This document shows, piece by piece, positions 12,550 to 23,789 of a stretch of 64,000 nucleotides of DNA (position 1 is the first letter of the stretch; the number at the start of each line of letters is the position of its first letter). The position numbers and the translations under genes are program-made. Source of the DNA: Ignelater luminosus (lineage: Eukaryota; Arthropoda; Insecta; Coleoptera; Elateridae). The notes beneath the pieces were generated by a model. The model was not told the origin of the DNA and did no database searches. It saw nothing but the letters and a program-made list of their open reading frames with translations. Location of the stretch: assembly GCA_011009095.1 (NCBI GenBank), contig VTPC01000052.1, positions 57,966 through 121,965 on the forward strand. The letters run 5' to 3'.

Positions 12550-13730
12550 GTTGTGATTCCTCAACAAACTATTCAGAATTGCAACATTTCAAAAACTCCA
12601 TCCCTAACTAGAAACAGTTTGTCCTTAGTCGAAATCTCAAATAAAAGTAATGTCAAGATCAACCTATTATTAACTAACTCGATTAAGTTAATTGCTTTTA
12701 TAAAGATAACTACAGACTTTACCAAATTGTTGTAACATCTAACAGTAAGCAAAATTGAGATAAGTATCAAAGATTTAATCAGAACATCTCATATGAATTT
12801 GGAAGAAAGTAATCAAGTACTCAAGCTGCGTAAAAACATTCCAATGCTTTTCCTAGGGAAAATCAAAGTAATATTTACCAATCAGGTAAAATACTGTATA
12901 AAAATAACGGATGAATTACCTGCGTACACCAAATCGTATAGCCATCCGTCCATACATAAATCAGAATTCATATTAGAGCAAGGCAAGCAAATCGCCTTGA
13001 TTACTACCCAAAAGGCAGACGCCTCTGGAACGGAAACATGACTGACAATTATTTTACGGCTTTGGATTTAGACAGCGGGTCAAGTTGAAACGAACCTAGA
13101 GGTTGTACGAAGAACGGCCTTCCATGTGGAAAACGGGCACTATGAATTAGTACAGATGTCATTCAGGATCAAAAACGCTCTTAAAACCTTCCATGAGGGG
13201 CATGAATGATGTTTTAAGTGAAGTGCAGGAAAAAACTTGTTTGGTGTCCTTGGGCGACATATTTTTAATATCCCTCTGAGAGCATATAGTCAGTCTAGCT
13301 ATTGTCTTTCAACGCCGTAGAGAAACTAATCTAAAAATACAACTGAACCAGTTCATGTGGCATTTGTGGGCCACATTGTCGCTCCCGAAACCGTCAAACC
13401 AAATCACGACAAGATAGTCTGCATAAGAAGGTGTCCTTTACTCAAAACTACAAAGAAGATAAAGGTATCCTGGGTTAACACAGGAAGTATTACAAAACCG
13501 AAAACGTAAATTGCGGTAGGATAAAAGAACACCAATCCTCTTGTTCAACGTTCATTATATAGGAACTAAAATCTACTGGAAACGACAGCAACAGCACATA
13601 TTACCTAAATCGAAGGATAAGCCCGCAGCTGTTTATGTTTACTCTATACAAACCAGGATGCAAGACTATGAACTCAGTATAGTACTGCGCCTGCTACAAT
13701 AGACATGAAATTCCTGTATACTTTGATATG
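12550..13730 (+). mobile_element. Gypsy (LTR retrotransposon) pol fossil
   Basis: Plus-strand text spread over several frames matches Gypsy-type pol of the kind found in 17.6/297-like insect elements: the linker before reverse transcriptase, the start of the RT domain, the RT palm region and the connection towards RNase H. No LTRs, gag, or integrase are visible in the neighbouring DNA, so only a central part of the element survives. It is clearly broken, with on the order of ten or more disabling changes, and appears old. The mariner copy at 11910-12465 ends about 100 bp upstream. Confidence 0.75.
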
Positions 13731-15577
13731 ATACTATAACATTTTAACGCTAATCAACTTTGAAGAACCAGCTTTAAAATTCCATGTATTAGCAAAATTT
13801 CACGTAATTTCCTTTTAAGGTTTTATTTAAAATTTCCTTTTAGAGGCAAGAAACTTGAGTTACAGAGGCTATGTAGTCACATTAATAGGAAAACTTAAAA
13901 TGCCTGCAAAGGAACTACGAGAAAGTCAGAGAAGGTTAGAGAGGAATCTTCAGTGAAAAACGTACCAAAGTTACTAATCGGCTTTCAGGAGAGAAGTGTG
14001 TTAGCATAAAAGTAAGATTAAAATAATCTTAATTGCCAAATCATGCTTCTGGTGTTCTACACAAAATTAAAAGAAAATTTCTCTTGACTTCCAGGTTAAT
14101 CTTTTCGTGATAGCGAAACCTCAACCTTTAGTGAAATAAGCGAGTAGAATATTTGATAATTGACTTCCAATGAAATAGAAGGAACAATTACTTTTGCGTA
14201 CACACCAATCTCAATATTATCCTTTGTATTTTAAACAAACGCATCAACAACCTAATAATAGCTTTAACACAAACTTCATTTCAAGTTGACACGAAAGATT
14301 AAAAACAAGTGATAATGGGTAATGCAAGCAAGAAATTCTTATTTTATTTCAGCAAAGCTAGTTTCGTATCAAGCTAACGAAATTATTTTTGGCAACGCAA
14401 CAGAACGCGAGAACAATAGAAACAAAACCTTTGAAGTTCTTATTAATATACAATCTTATGACTATTTGAGTTTGAATTGCAGAAAACATTAAGTTTACGA
14501 CAAAACATGGAACGAAAAACAAAATTGTTGGTGTAATATCTAAAGCAGTAATAATTTCTTAATAAAAAAAAGAAACAATTTGCTTTGTTACGATCAAAAT
14601 TCATAAAAGTTTTAAAACATCCTTTCATTTCATAACCATTTCCTTACTTTAAATTAATGTAGCGTGACTTTCATGTATTTTATACATGAATCTATAAAAT
14701 TATGCAAAGGCAGTCATAACGTAAATATCATGAATTTGTAAAACACGTTCAATTTTTACTGTATTACGTAATAATGTAAACCTTGTGTAAGGGTATAAAA
14801 TAAAGCGGTATATTTTGAAACGAAACTATAAAAACGCCAAATATTCTTCTTGCACAAAAAAATACAAGTCAAGAAAAATAAAGAAAAGGTAAAAAATATT
14901 TAATTCTCTCTTTCGTTTTGTTTGTATCCAAAACACGACAAGTAGGTAACGCTTGAAAATCATTGTTCTAATAACAACACTCTGTTAAATAATTACTAGC
15001 ACATAAAGTACTTTCGTGTTATCCACATTTAAACTGATTACTACCTACTACTAATACAAGTGCGTCGACAATTTGGAAAGAGAAGCAATCATTAATTAGT
15101 TCACAATACGCGTGTTTGTAACCTAAACAATTTTGTTGTTTATTTCAGTAATCACCCGGTTACATTTACAGCTTTATCGATTAATTTCTCACGGTGCTTG
15201 GTTTCTTAATTCTAACTTTACTTCCTTATTTCATTATTGATCAATGGGTGTTGGGCATCTGGCATCTCACGCCAATTAGGTTCATATTAAGCTCAGAACG
15301 TTACCGCCTGAAAGGTCAGCAAGTCAGAATTGATGGAGTCTCACTAAATGATCGCAGTCAATCGTTCTGCCTCCTCTTCCAATGGCCAGATTCCACTCTG
15401 ATTGTAGCAATTAGTAGTTCCTGTCAAGACGATTGAAGGAAAGACTGTATTAAGACCTTCCTAATGTCTTTATTTCTTAAGAATTCAGATAATTTCCGGT
15501 TACTTTGATCTCGTTTTCATTTACGACACTCGCGGGAAAATATTCGGGACGTTGGAACTCAGTAAATAAATAAACAA
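13731..15577. other. No gene recognised
   Basis: This is AT-rich non-coding sequence. A short perfect hairpin, TTCATGTAT-TTT-ATACATGAA, lies near 14669-14690. The frame at 15194-15436 (80 codons) has somewhat protein-like text but no recognisable motif. Confidence 0.5.
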
Positions 15578-15917
15578 TTACATCAATTTGTCTGCACACC
15601 GTGCATTCCCCTGTCCACTAGAGTGTTGTAATTTGCGAGCTATCTTTTTATTTATGCAAACCTGTACGATCGGTGGACCGGGCATCTCTCCGGAGACCAA
15701 CCACCACACTCCCCCGGAACAGAATCCAGAAACTAGGGAGGTTGAAAGATTAGAGATAACAAAAACATCAGGTGGAGCTAGTGACAGGGGATCAAAGCGA
15801 GCTGCGGGCCAACCGTCTGTACGTGACACGTGTCTTCCAAGACAAAGCAGAAAGCTCTCCTTAGGGTTGGCATCACTTGTTCCCCCGCTATTATACACGC
15901 TCGGAAAAATTTATTAA
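15578..15917 (+). other. GC-rich island with reading frames open on both strands
   Basis: The island is about 300 bp of clearly higher GC. The plus frame 15588-15917 (109 codons) and the minus frame 15578-15898 (106 codons) are both uninterrupted. The plus reading is rich in Pro, Ser, Glu and Arg (PETNHHTPPEQNPETREVER, then basic text SKRAAGQPSVRDTCLPRQSR), which resembles the disordered start of a retroelement ORF1 or a nuclear host protein. The minus reading is Gly/Ser/Trp-rich. I cannot decide between an inserted repeat leader and a host exon. There is no clean splice-site pair around it. Confidence 0.35.
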
Positions 15918-17885
15918 GAAATAATATGTGATGTTCTTTTAACTTTTTCCATTCCCTTCTGTAGTTGTTTTTTAGGATTGTCTTGGAAAGAAAAGCAAAT
16001 TATTGACGCAGAAAGGAGCTTATTTTTATGTTTTTGTTTCTTTTCCTATCCGACAGTTTATCTTAGCCCAGTTTTGGGAATCTTTAAAAATATGTTTACT
16101 TCTAATAGTAGGATTTATATTGCTCGGAAATATAAACAATTTGATAAAAATAGCTCCAGTATATAAGCAGTGTTATTGAAACATGAAATAGCACGTAGTG
16201 AAAATTGTATTTAGTTAGTGAAATTATTGGAGTTTGAACCGTAAACGGTAAACAGAAAGTTTTGATTAAAAGCGAATTAATAATCAATTTCGGAACGATT
16301 AGTATGGAATTTTAAATTAATTTTTTTTAATCCAGGGGTTTAATCTAAGTAGCTTTATAAACAAAGAGTTCATTCTAAGGTAGAATTTTGTTAACTATCA
16401 TTTAGCAATCTTTACGAAAAATCCTGAATTTTACCGTGATAATGTTGTATTTATGTCAAGAATCAATAAACTTGAGGAGCACGTGCAAAATATCCACAAA
16501 GCAGCTTCAAGCATTAAGATGATTGAAGCATTTTTAACCTAGTGGTTTCATCCTTAATTAAATTCGTCGTGTAAACATCGCTTAAAAATACGAGGATTAG
16601 CTTAGGGCAGATTCTTTTTGTGCGATTGGTAGCTTTGGTCTTTTAGAGATACGTCTAAACAATTACACCATACAATAAGATAGTATTTGCTGCAAACAAA
16701 ACAACAAAAAAAACAGAAAAGCACATAAAGTAGTGAAAACAAAAATGTTGGGAAATAGACCGCAGGAGTGATCAGTTTTATAGAATTTTTATGCATGGAT
16801 ATTACAAGCTTGAACCCAGACTTGTTAATAGTCTTCGGTAGTCATCTATTGTGAAACGATGCTCTTCAAGATTTTTTTTTAATTTCTAAACAAATAGCTT
16901 TGTAGCTAAAAGGTGGATGTTTTAACTCTGTAGACCCACAGTTCTGTAAAATTATCTTGCCTTAGATCTTAAAACGTTTTGACTGTAGTTTTTTTTAAAC
17001 TGTTTGAGAGCATTACTATAAACTTGCAAAGTTACCGTAGTGCCTTTAAACACGTAGTTAATCAATCACAAAAATACCTTGCATGTCCCAAAAAGATTTA
17101 GTCACACGTTTCTCAACTAAAAACTACACGAAGACTTTTCAGAACTTTATAAATCCATTGCATGAAATCCAATTTTGTTTCCAGTGATGTTCCCAAGTCT
17201 TGCCTCACTTATCATTATTTGCTTTAGAAAATTGGGATTAGATTTAGGCTTCCAATAATTTTGATGAGTTTGCTGAAACTTAATTCATGCCTGACTTGTG
17301 TAGAATTATCAAAATACTAGGTTAAGATAGTTTAAATAGTGTGCTAATTGACGATCGTCAAGAACCAGTGCCCTCGCTTTCTCGCACATTTAGATATTTG
17401 TCGTATCTGCAGGTGCTCCACTCCCAGAATCATCCGCTATAGATTCCAGTTCAAAGAGACACTGTTTTGACCAAAAATTAATTGTCGCATAAGAAACAGC
17501 ATCGTTCCCATAAATACATGTTTTCTTGCTTCAATTCTAAAAGACCTATTTTTACACTTAAAGCTTTCAAAAGGATAAATGAAAAGAAGAGTCTATTTTA
17601 AATCAAACTTTGACACCTCAAAAGACTATCAACGTACTTAAGTGTTAGTTTGTTTCACAAACTTTATACATTCCTAACTTCACTGTGTGAATAATTCGAA
17701 CCTAAAGATAGACATTCTACGCGTAGCAAAACTGAAAACGACGCTTACGTTGCAGTAATTCTCTTTCTTCAGCAACTCTTAATTTTTCTCAGAAATTCTC
17801 TCGGCTAAAAGAAACACAATGAAAAATCTAAAACCTTATCTTATATTTCTCATCGATGACAATTGTATCAACTGTTCAAAGTGAA
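15918..17885. other. No gene recognised
   Basis: AT-rich sequence with only short frames of random composition on both strands. No repeats or element cores noticed. Confidence 0.55.
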
Positions 17886-17889
17886 AGGA

Positions 17890-18052
17890 TGCCATCTTCC
17901 GGGAGGAATGTAAACCATAACGAGTTGCACGTTGGAAAACCTCGGGTTCAGCTAAATTCTAGTTGGCGGCAAAATAACTATAGCAGTTAAAACCACGAGG
18001 TCTAAGGGAACAGCGGTCTGATACCTCAGCCACAAAACAACAACAACAACAA
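17890..18052 (-). mobile_element. tRNA-derived SINE-like sequence
   Basis: Read on the minus strand from about 18035, the sequence contains TGGCTGAGGTATCAGACCGC, close to the tRNA A-box region (TGGCNNAGTGG), followed about 30 nt later by GACCTCGTGGTTTTAACTGC, in the place and partial form of a B box. This spacing is that of pol III internal promoters in tRNA-derived SINEs. A (CAA)n run at 18035-18055 borders it. The body downstream (towards 17890) is unrecognised, and there is no clear target duplication or A-tail. The full cloverleaf does not fold convincingly, so a functional tRNA gene is unlikely. Confidence 0.45.
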
Positions 18053-19735
18053 CAAACGATAGCTTAGACAACAAATTGATTTTTACATGGCACTCTTTAG
18101 CTCCGCTATCGACTGTCCCAAGGCAAGCTAGATAAGGGAAGAAGAGGAGAGGTAAAGTTATTTAAAAACCTGCGTTAAACTAATCTGGGATTGCAAGAAG
18201 GTATTAGTTTCCGAAAAGCTAAGGGAAGAATACTCTAATCGAAAATACCCGGCTCACCTTGAAGGCGGTTGAGGAGATGGGTACTCTCTCCATCGCATAT
18301 AAAACAATAATTTTTCGTAATTGTAATGGGAATCGAAGGTGATAAATAAACGAAATACAAATATACGACTCAAAAGCTTGAGCACTAAATAAAGTACAAG
18401 AAACAAGACTAAAAGTGCTGGAAATGAATTCTTGTGGGAAAAAGAAGGATGCATAGCATGCGTAGAATCGTAAACGTAAAGGAAAAAGATCTGTGTAAAT
18501 CTTTAAGTTGTTTTGACAGTATAGCAATGTAATAACTGACATTAACACAAGTCCATCATAAGTCTCTTTTATAGCGTTATCATTGACGGTTCTATTAACG
18601 TTTGTGTTTAACGTATTTGTTAACGTCAGTTGAGAATCTCTCTGTAAATGTTACTATTACCGTGGTGTTTTCAATTTTGACGCTCAATGTTGCCCACTTG
18701 GTGACGATTACCAATAAAAAAAGGCTGTATGGTGTGGCTACTTTGCATCTAGAAAAGGAAGACCTCTTACGAAATGGAAAAAAAAAATTGAAGAAGCAAT
18801 GTCATTGAGGTACGTCTAGGAAAATAACTGGAATGATAGGCAGCAGTTGCGACCAAGGAGCGAAAGGTACCAAAAGTTATAGAAAATCACATATAACATT
18901 ACTGAAAAGTATGTAGTGTCAATTAATATCGTTGCAAGATTTAACTCTTCAAAACTATTCGTTTAGTAATGCCCTGTTGATAAAGTATTGTCTCTTCTAT
19001 CAAATTAGAGCGACAACATGAATTCAGTTCTCTCTAGTTTATGTACTTATTTTAAGTTTACACAATTAACTAATACAATTATTATTACAGTACCTTTTTT
19101 CGAGTTTTAACGTTTCGATCTTCGTAACATCTTCGACGGTTGTACGCCATTTTTTTTAATATTCTTTCCGATATTTCAACCATCTAATGAAATCTTATGG
19201 TTAGCTAATTCATGAAACTGTTATATCAAGATTGTTTTATCAAGATTTTTATAAAATTCTTTAATACTTTGTAAATTATCACTTTTTTTAAATTAATTTT
19301 CTGTCTTGTGAAACATCAATTTTTCCGTAGCTCTATTTCCGACTAATGTCTTCGAGCTCAATTACATACTTTCATAGGTCGAAAAGTTTAGCATTAATTG
19401 GCTTTTTAATTTCACTAATTTATTAATTAAATCTTTTCAAGATAATTAATTAATCCTTTGTATTAAGGTGAAGCGCCCAGTATAAATTTCGAGTTTATTT
19501 TTACTATTTCTTTAAAAAGGAATACACAGTGCTGTTGTCTACTAGAGCAGAATTCTTGTTTTATTTAGGAACCGCTTTTGTTTGCACTTGTAATTTAAAT
19601 TTCTTATTTTATGTATTTGTCAAAATATCTTCTTCATAATAAACAATTTGTTGTAACAAAATTTATGCCCCATAAATTTAATTTTTGTTCCTCTACGTTG
19701 TCTTAATTTTCTCTTTTATTCTTTTACAATAGTAG
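18053..19735. other. No gene recognised
   Basis: AT-rich sequence. The longest frame is minus 18219-18548 (109 codons), rich in Phe, Leu, Ser and Tyr as expected from AT-rich noise. No element cores were noticed until the LINE leader begins. Confidence 0.5.
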
Positions 19736-21345
19736 CTCCTTCGGGAGACCTCACTCCTAGAGAGCTCGTCCCCTGGGTGGTGGATGGGGGAAGTCCTGGA
19801 GACAGGATTACTGGAAATATTCACAATAATCAGTCGTAAGCCAAAGGTCAGTTCCCCCGAGGTAACGGGGCCTTGTCGCTAGGCCAATCACCTGCACAAG
19901 GTACAGTGGATTTAGAGATCAAGGATGAGCCTCGAACACGGACGGATATCTGAACACAGACCCAATCGCAAACAAAGGACTAGACTAGGAATATGGAACA
20001 TTAAATGTATGAACGGAAAGATATCAGAATTAATTGAAGAAATAATTGAACACTAATACTAAAAATTCTGAGAATGTCGGAAATAAAGAAGAAAGGTACA
20101 AGAGAATTAATAATTAATGTATAAAAACTATAAACTTTTCTGCTCAAAAACACCAGTAGGAACAAGAACAAAAAAGGGAGTGGGAATAATAGTAAGTTCC
20201 GACATAGCAAGTAACGTAATAGACTGGGAAGCAGTTAACGCAAGTATATCGTAAGAACAGACAGTCACAAGAGCATATCTTTATCCTTAGAATAGCAACA
20301 TAGAAAATATTAGTGGGGAATAAACCACTATATGTTGCACTACTAGACATGCTATCTGCGTTCGACACTATACCAAAAGTGGCTCTGTGGAGAGCCACGG
20401 AAATACCTGAAAAATTAATCACACCTACTAAAAGGTTGTACAATGCAGCCAGAGGCATAGTGAGAATTCAAAGGAAGAATCAAATGCTTTCAATATGAAA
20501 AATGGCATTAAACAGGAGGACTCACTTAGTCCACTCCTATTATAATACTTACTAATGGACCAGATAGAACGTGAAAGCAGGAGAAGTAAATTTGAAGCAA
20601 CAATACAATGGTGGAATATCAAGAGAGTGTCAGTACAAAATCTATTATACGCGGATGATATCCCACTAGTTGCAGAAATGCAGCAAAGTTACAACAGGTA
20701 ATAAACAGCTAAAATGAAGCAATAAAAAGGGCAGGCATGACTATCAACTGTAAAAAAAGCAAAGTCATGAAAATGAGCAAGGAAGTTGAACTAGAAGAAT
20801 AAATAAATATAACCTGTGATGAGAAAAGAAATACGCAACTGAGTAGGAAAAGCAACTAACGTATATTATCATATAAAAACAACATTTATAAATAAAAAGG
20901 AATTAAGAGGGGAAACAAAATTACGATATTTATAAGTCTGAATATGTACCTACGTCTCTGAAAGCTGGCCCTTGCAAGACAGATATCGAAGCAGAGTTAT
21001 AGCAGCGAAAATAAAATACCTGAGGCGAGTAGAAGGAAGAACGTGCAGAGATAGGATAGGATACAAAACATAAGCACAAAAGAAGAACTAAGAGTGGAAC
21101 CACTACTCTCTACTATTGAAACAAAACAACTAAAGTGATTTGGCATGTGACACGGATGTTGAAAAAGAGATTACTCAAAAGGATTATGGCGGCAAGAACG
21201 GAAAGAGCAAGAGGAAGAGGTAGACCAAGGCATACTTGGCAAGAAACGCTCCGAAAGCTTATGAATGGACTGAGGACCCGACACCTTAAGGTATAAGAAA
21301 ATAAGAGAAAGAAGCCAACAGTAGCTGTGTTTTCTATAGAGACTG
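19736..21345 (+). mobile_element. Internally deleted non-LTR retrotransposon (endonuclease and RT remnants)
   Basis: The element can be followed from a GC-richer 5' leader (19736-19970) through an endonuclease start GIWNIKCMNGKISELIEEI (about 19990-20036; usual text GTWNVRxMN), then GTRTKKGVGIIVSSDIASNV (about 20160). A jump leads straight into reverse transcriptase: DMLSAFDTIPKVALWRATEI (20349), GIKQEDSLSPLLL (20505) and LLYADDIPLV (20640) with the YADD box intact. The typical C-terminal tail follows: a KWFG-like block near 21125 and RARGRGRPRHTWQETLRKL (21205). The stretch between endonuclease and RT palm is missing, so the copy is about 1.6 kb against the usual 3-4 kb. Many stops interrupt it. 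This family is often annotated in insects as craniofacial development protein 2-like or as LINE RT. Confidence 0.85.
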
Positions 21346-21527
21346 AGCATTAGAAATAATTCCTTTCGTTCGGTTGTAGAAATATTTGTATCTTATTCTT
21401 ATCTATAAGAATTTTAGTTAATCTGGGCTTGATTGTACCTGTTTTTGTATTGTAGGTTGGTGATAAAAATCTATCAATCCTTTTGATTTCTCTTTATCTT
21501 TCCTTATTACCGTTTAATTACTGTTTT

Positions 21528-21558
21528 CAGTCGTCTAAATGCAAAACCCGACAAGTCA
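21528..21558 (+). repeat. Left terminal inverted repeat
   Basis: This end pairs with 23756-23786 read on the other strand. The shared core is AAATG(C/T)AAAACCCGACAAGTC, preceded in both ends by CAGTCG. Two degenerate repeats of the core follow within 150 bp. Confidence 0.75.
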
Positions 21559-22149
21559 TATTTGTTTGGAAACTGCGCTTTATATACCATTGTAATGGTT
21601 ATTTAAAGGACAACTGATTACTATTCTCAGTGCAAATACCGACTTTTTACCCAAAACATTTTAGATAGCAAATAAGTCTTAGGTGCAGAAGCCGAAATGT
21701 CCACACAGCGTTTAAATTTCAACACCGACATCCGTATGTCACCCAATCAGACTCAACTCTAGTATATCCCGTGTTGAACGTGCATATCATTGTTCTCGTA
21801 GTTCAGAGTGCACGCTGTGGTTGTTTATGTCTCCATCTAAAAAGAAAATAGCAAAACACAACCGGAAAGATTGATTGTGGGTAAAAGTGCAACAGTTTTT
21901 TTTTCATTTTGTTTGTTGTAGGTATACTGCAAAGAGGCTGCCCATGTTTCCAAAATGTGAACATGCAGGTAACCATACCAGACTTTCCAATGTACATCAT
22001 TGCTCACTATGAGAGATATTCAATATTTTTATGATTCCTTTTATAAAACTTTAGATACAATTACTCAGGACAATTTTATATTGAAATACTGTAGTGTTTA
22101 TGATAAAGAGCTAGAAAGCAGAAAGAAGAAAAAACAAACTAAAATCCAT

Positions 22150-23202
22150 GTCGGTAACCTACCATGTTAAAACAAAAGATGGGTTAGTGGTTACTGTATG
22201 CAGACAGAATTGTATAGATATTCTGGCGGTGAAAAAGAGCAGAATTTAAAATGTTCTCAAACGTTATATAGAAAATAATGAGATGCCCAAAGAACGTCGC
22301 GGCGGAGACCAATTAAAATGAACAAATGACAATAAATGAGAGGCTATTAAAAATTTTGTAGTCACTAAAATGCAACGAATCTCACTACTGCCGCTTGAAA
22401 ATTTTTAGAAATTTTACTTACCGGCAGAATTAAATATAAGAAAATTTTGGAAGATGTATAATAACACCGTAACTGGAAACCTACAAGTTAAGGAGTCATT
22501 TATTGTTTTACAAAAAAATATAACGTTGGTTTTGGTGCTCCAAAATCTGACTTGTGTTCCACGTGTCTTCAATTTAAAAAACAGTTAAAGAAAGCATAAG
22601 ATATTTATACAAAAAATCAGTTAATGATTCAACAGCGAGTGCACAAAATGCGAGCAAATGCATTTTACGACTTTCTAAAAGAAAACCAGGCTAATCCAGT
22701 AGCAGTGATGTTTAGCTTCGACTGTCAAAAACATCTGACGCTACCAAAAGCCCTAGGCCAGGCTGCATACTTTAGCATGCAAATGAATTTTTATCAGTTC
22801 GCGATTGTTGAAAGAATTTCGAAGGGAAAATAATCCGTCTACAGTAAGGTCATGCGTATGAACAGAAATGAATCACCAAAGAGGGTGCAATAAAGTAGCT
22901 CCTGCCATTCACCATACCCTCACAACATATGAATTTAATGACCATACAAAAATCATTCGCTTATTTTGCAATGGCTGTGGGACACAGAATAAAAATTCCA
23001 CAGTCACTGGAATGTTATCCATAGAAAAGGTCGAAAAATTCTTTCCGGTGGTGGGACACTCCTATATTCGACCAGATAGATTTTTTGGGCAGATCGAAAA
23101 AGTCATAAGCAAAATACCCAAAATCCGAGTCCAAAATGTCAAAATAATAACAAACTGGGAAAAAGTTTATAAATTGGGAACAGACGTTCTAGTACGACCC
23201 TG
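22150..23202 (+). pseudogene. DUF7869-like element gene (decayed)
   Basis: The gene can be followed over several frames. An N-terminal part near 22195-22300 holds VCRQNCIDILAVKKSRI and an ERRGGD motif, followed by ESHYCRLKIFRNF (22375). A Cys pair, KSDLCSTCLQFKK (22548), comes next. The acidic motif VMFSFDCQKHLTLPK (22706) corresponds to the MDLQ/FDLQ block. RLFCNGCGTQNKN (22952) corresponds to the WxDNCxGQNxN block, and VVGHSYIRPDRFFGQIEK (23052) to the GHSxxxxDxxFGxIE block. That order is characteristic of a protein family widespread in insect repeats and labelled DUF7869 or uncharacterised. The acids recall an RNase H-fold nuclease (inference). The Asp expected before N/G-C is Asn here. 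Stops and frame changes show the copy is dead. Confidence 0.7.
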
Positions 23203-23755
23203 AAGATATACAATCCAGAATATTATGAAACAACCTGCACAATGGCATTTTACACTGCAAGTGTCTGTTATTTTTCAAGAAAGGCTTTGATAAAAATCCG
23301 GTAGAGTCAACGGCAAAAAGAGCTAACTGCGGAACAGTACAATGTACTACGGAAAATGAAGAGCAAACTGATTCTAATACCGAAAATTTCTGTAGAGAGG
23401 AAAATTTAGATTTTGACATTTGAAAATGTTGTTTTATAAAACTAGTTGTGTAACGCTCATGCTGATAGTTTTTTTTCAATAGAATACTTAGCAATGTTTG
23501 TATTTTCTTGATTTGACATTTTTTAGGCTTCAGTTTGTTGTCAAAACCCGACAAGTTACCGCCACTAACATGCAAAACCTGACATGACGAAATTTTGATC
23601 TCAATTTTAAGTAAACTGGGTTGTAGTAGATATTTAAATACCACTTATTAGGTGTACAAATCACTAAGAGACAATTGCATTACAAGTTGCGTCTTGCTAC
23701 AAATAGCAAATATAATAGAGCAAGTTATTGTGGTTTGCCTAAAATTCGTTTCAGT

Positions 23756-23786
23756 GGACTTGTCGGGTTTTACATTTAACCGACTG
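23756..23786 (-). repeat. Right terminal inverted repeat
   Basis: The right end reads GACTTGTCGGGTTTTACATT then TAACCGACTG on the plus strand, the mirror of 21528-21558. Two direct internal copies of the core lie at 23541 and 23571. Confidence 0.75.
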
Positions 23787-23789
23787 GCT

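Larger units (their letters stand above)
21528..23786 (+). mobile_element. TIR-bordered DNA transposon carrying a DUF7869-like gene
   Basis: The left end CAGTCGTCTAAATGCAAAAC then CCGACAAGTC (21528 on) and the reverse complement of the right end, CAGTCGGTTAAATGTAAAAC then CCGACAAGTC (ending 23786), are ~31-bp terminal inverted repeats differing at few positions. Further copies of the motif TGCAAAACCCGACAAGT lie just inside both ends: 21631 and 21681 (degenerate) on the left, 23541 and 23571 on the right, as expected for transposase-binding subterminal repeats. The interior holds a single decayed gene of an uncharacterised family. The element is 2,259 bp. I could not find a convincing target duplication. 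The superfamily assignment is open. Confidence 0.75.

Noticed and set aside
17951-18036. A functional tRNA gene on the minus strand
   Set aside because: A- and B-box-like words are present, but the acceptor and T stems do not pair and no anticodon loop of 7 nt is formed. A SINE origin is more likely.
18219-18548. 109-codon minus-strand frame
   Set aside because: Phe/Leu/Ser/Tyr-rich text of the kind AT-rich DNA gives by chance. It has no domain and overlaps another frame on the same strand.
23189-23644. 151-codon minus-strand frame
   Set aside because: It runs antisense through the 3' part and subterminal repeats of the DUF7869-like element. Composition is typical of AT-rich antisense noise and there is no motif.
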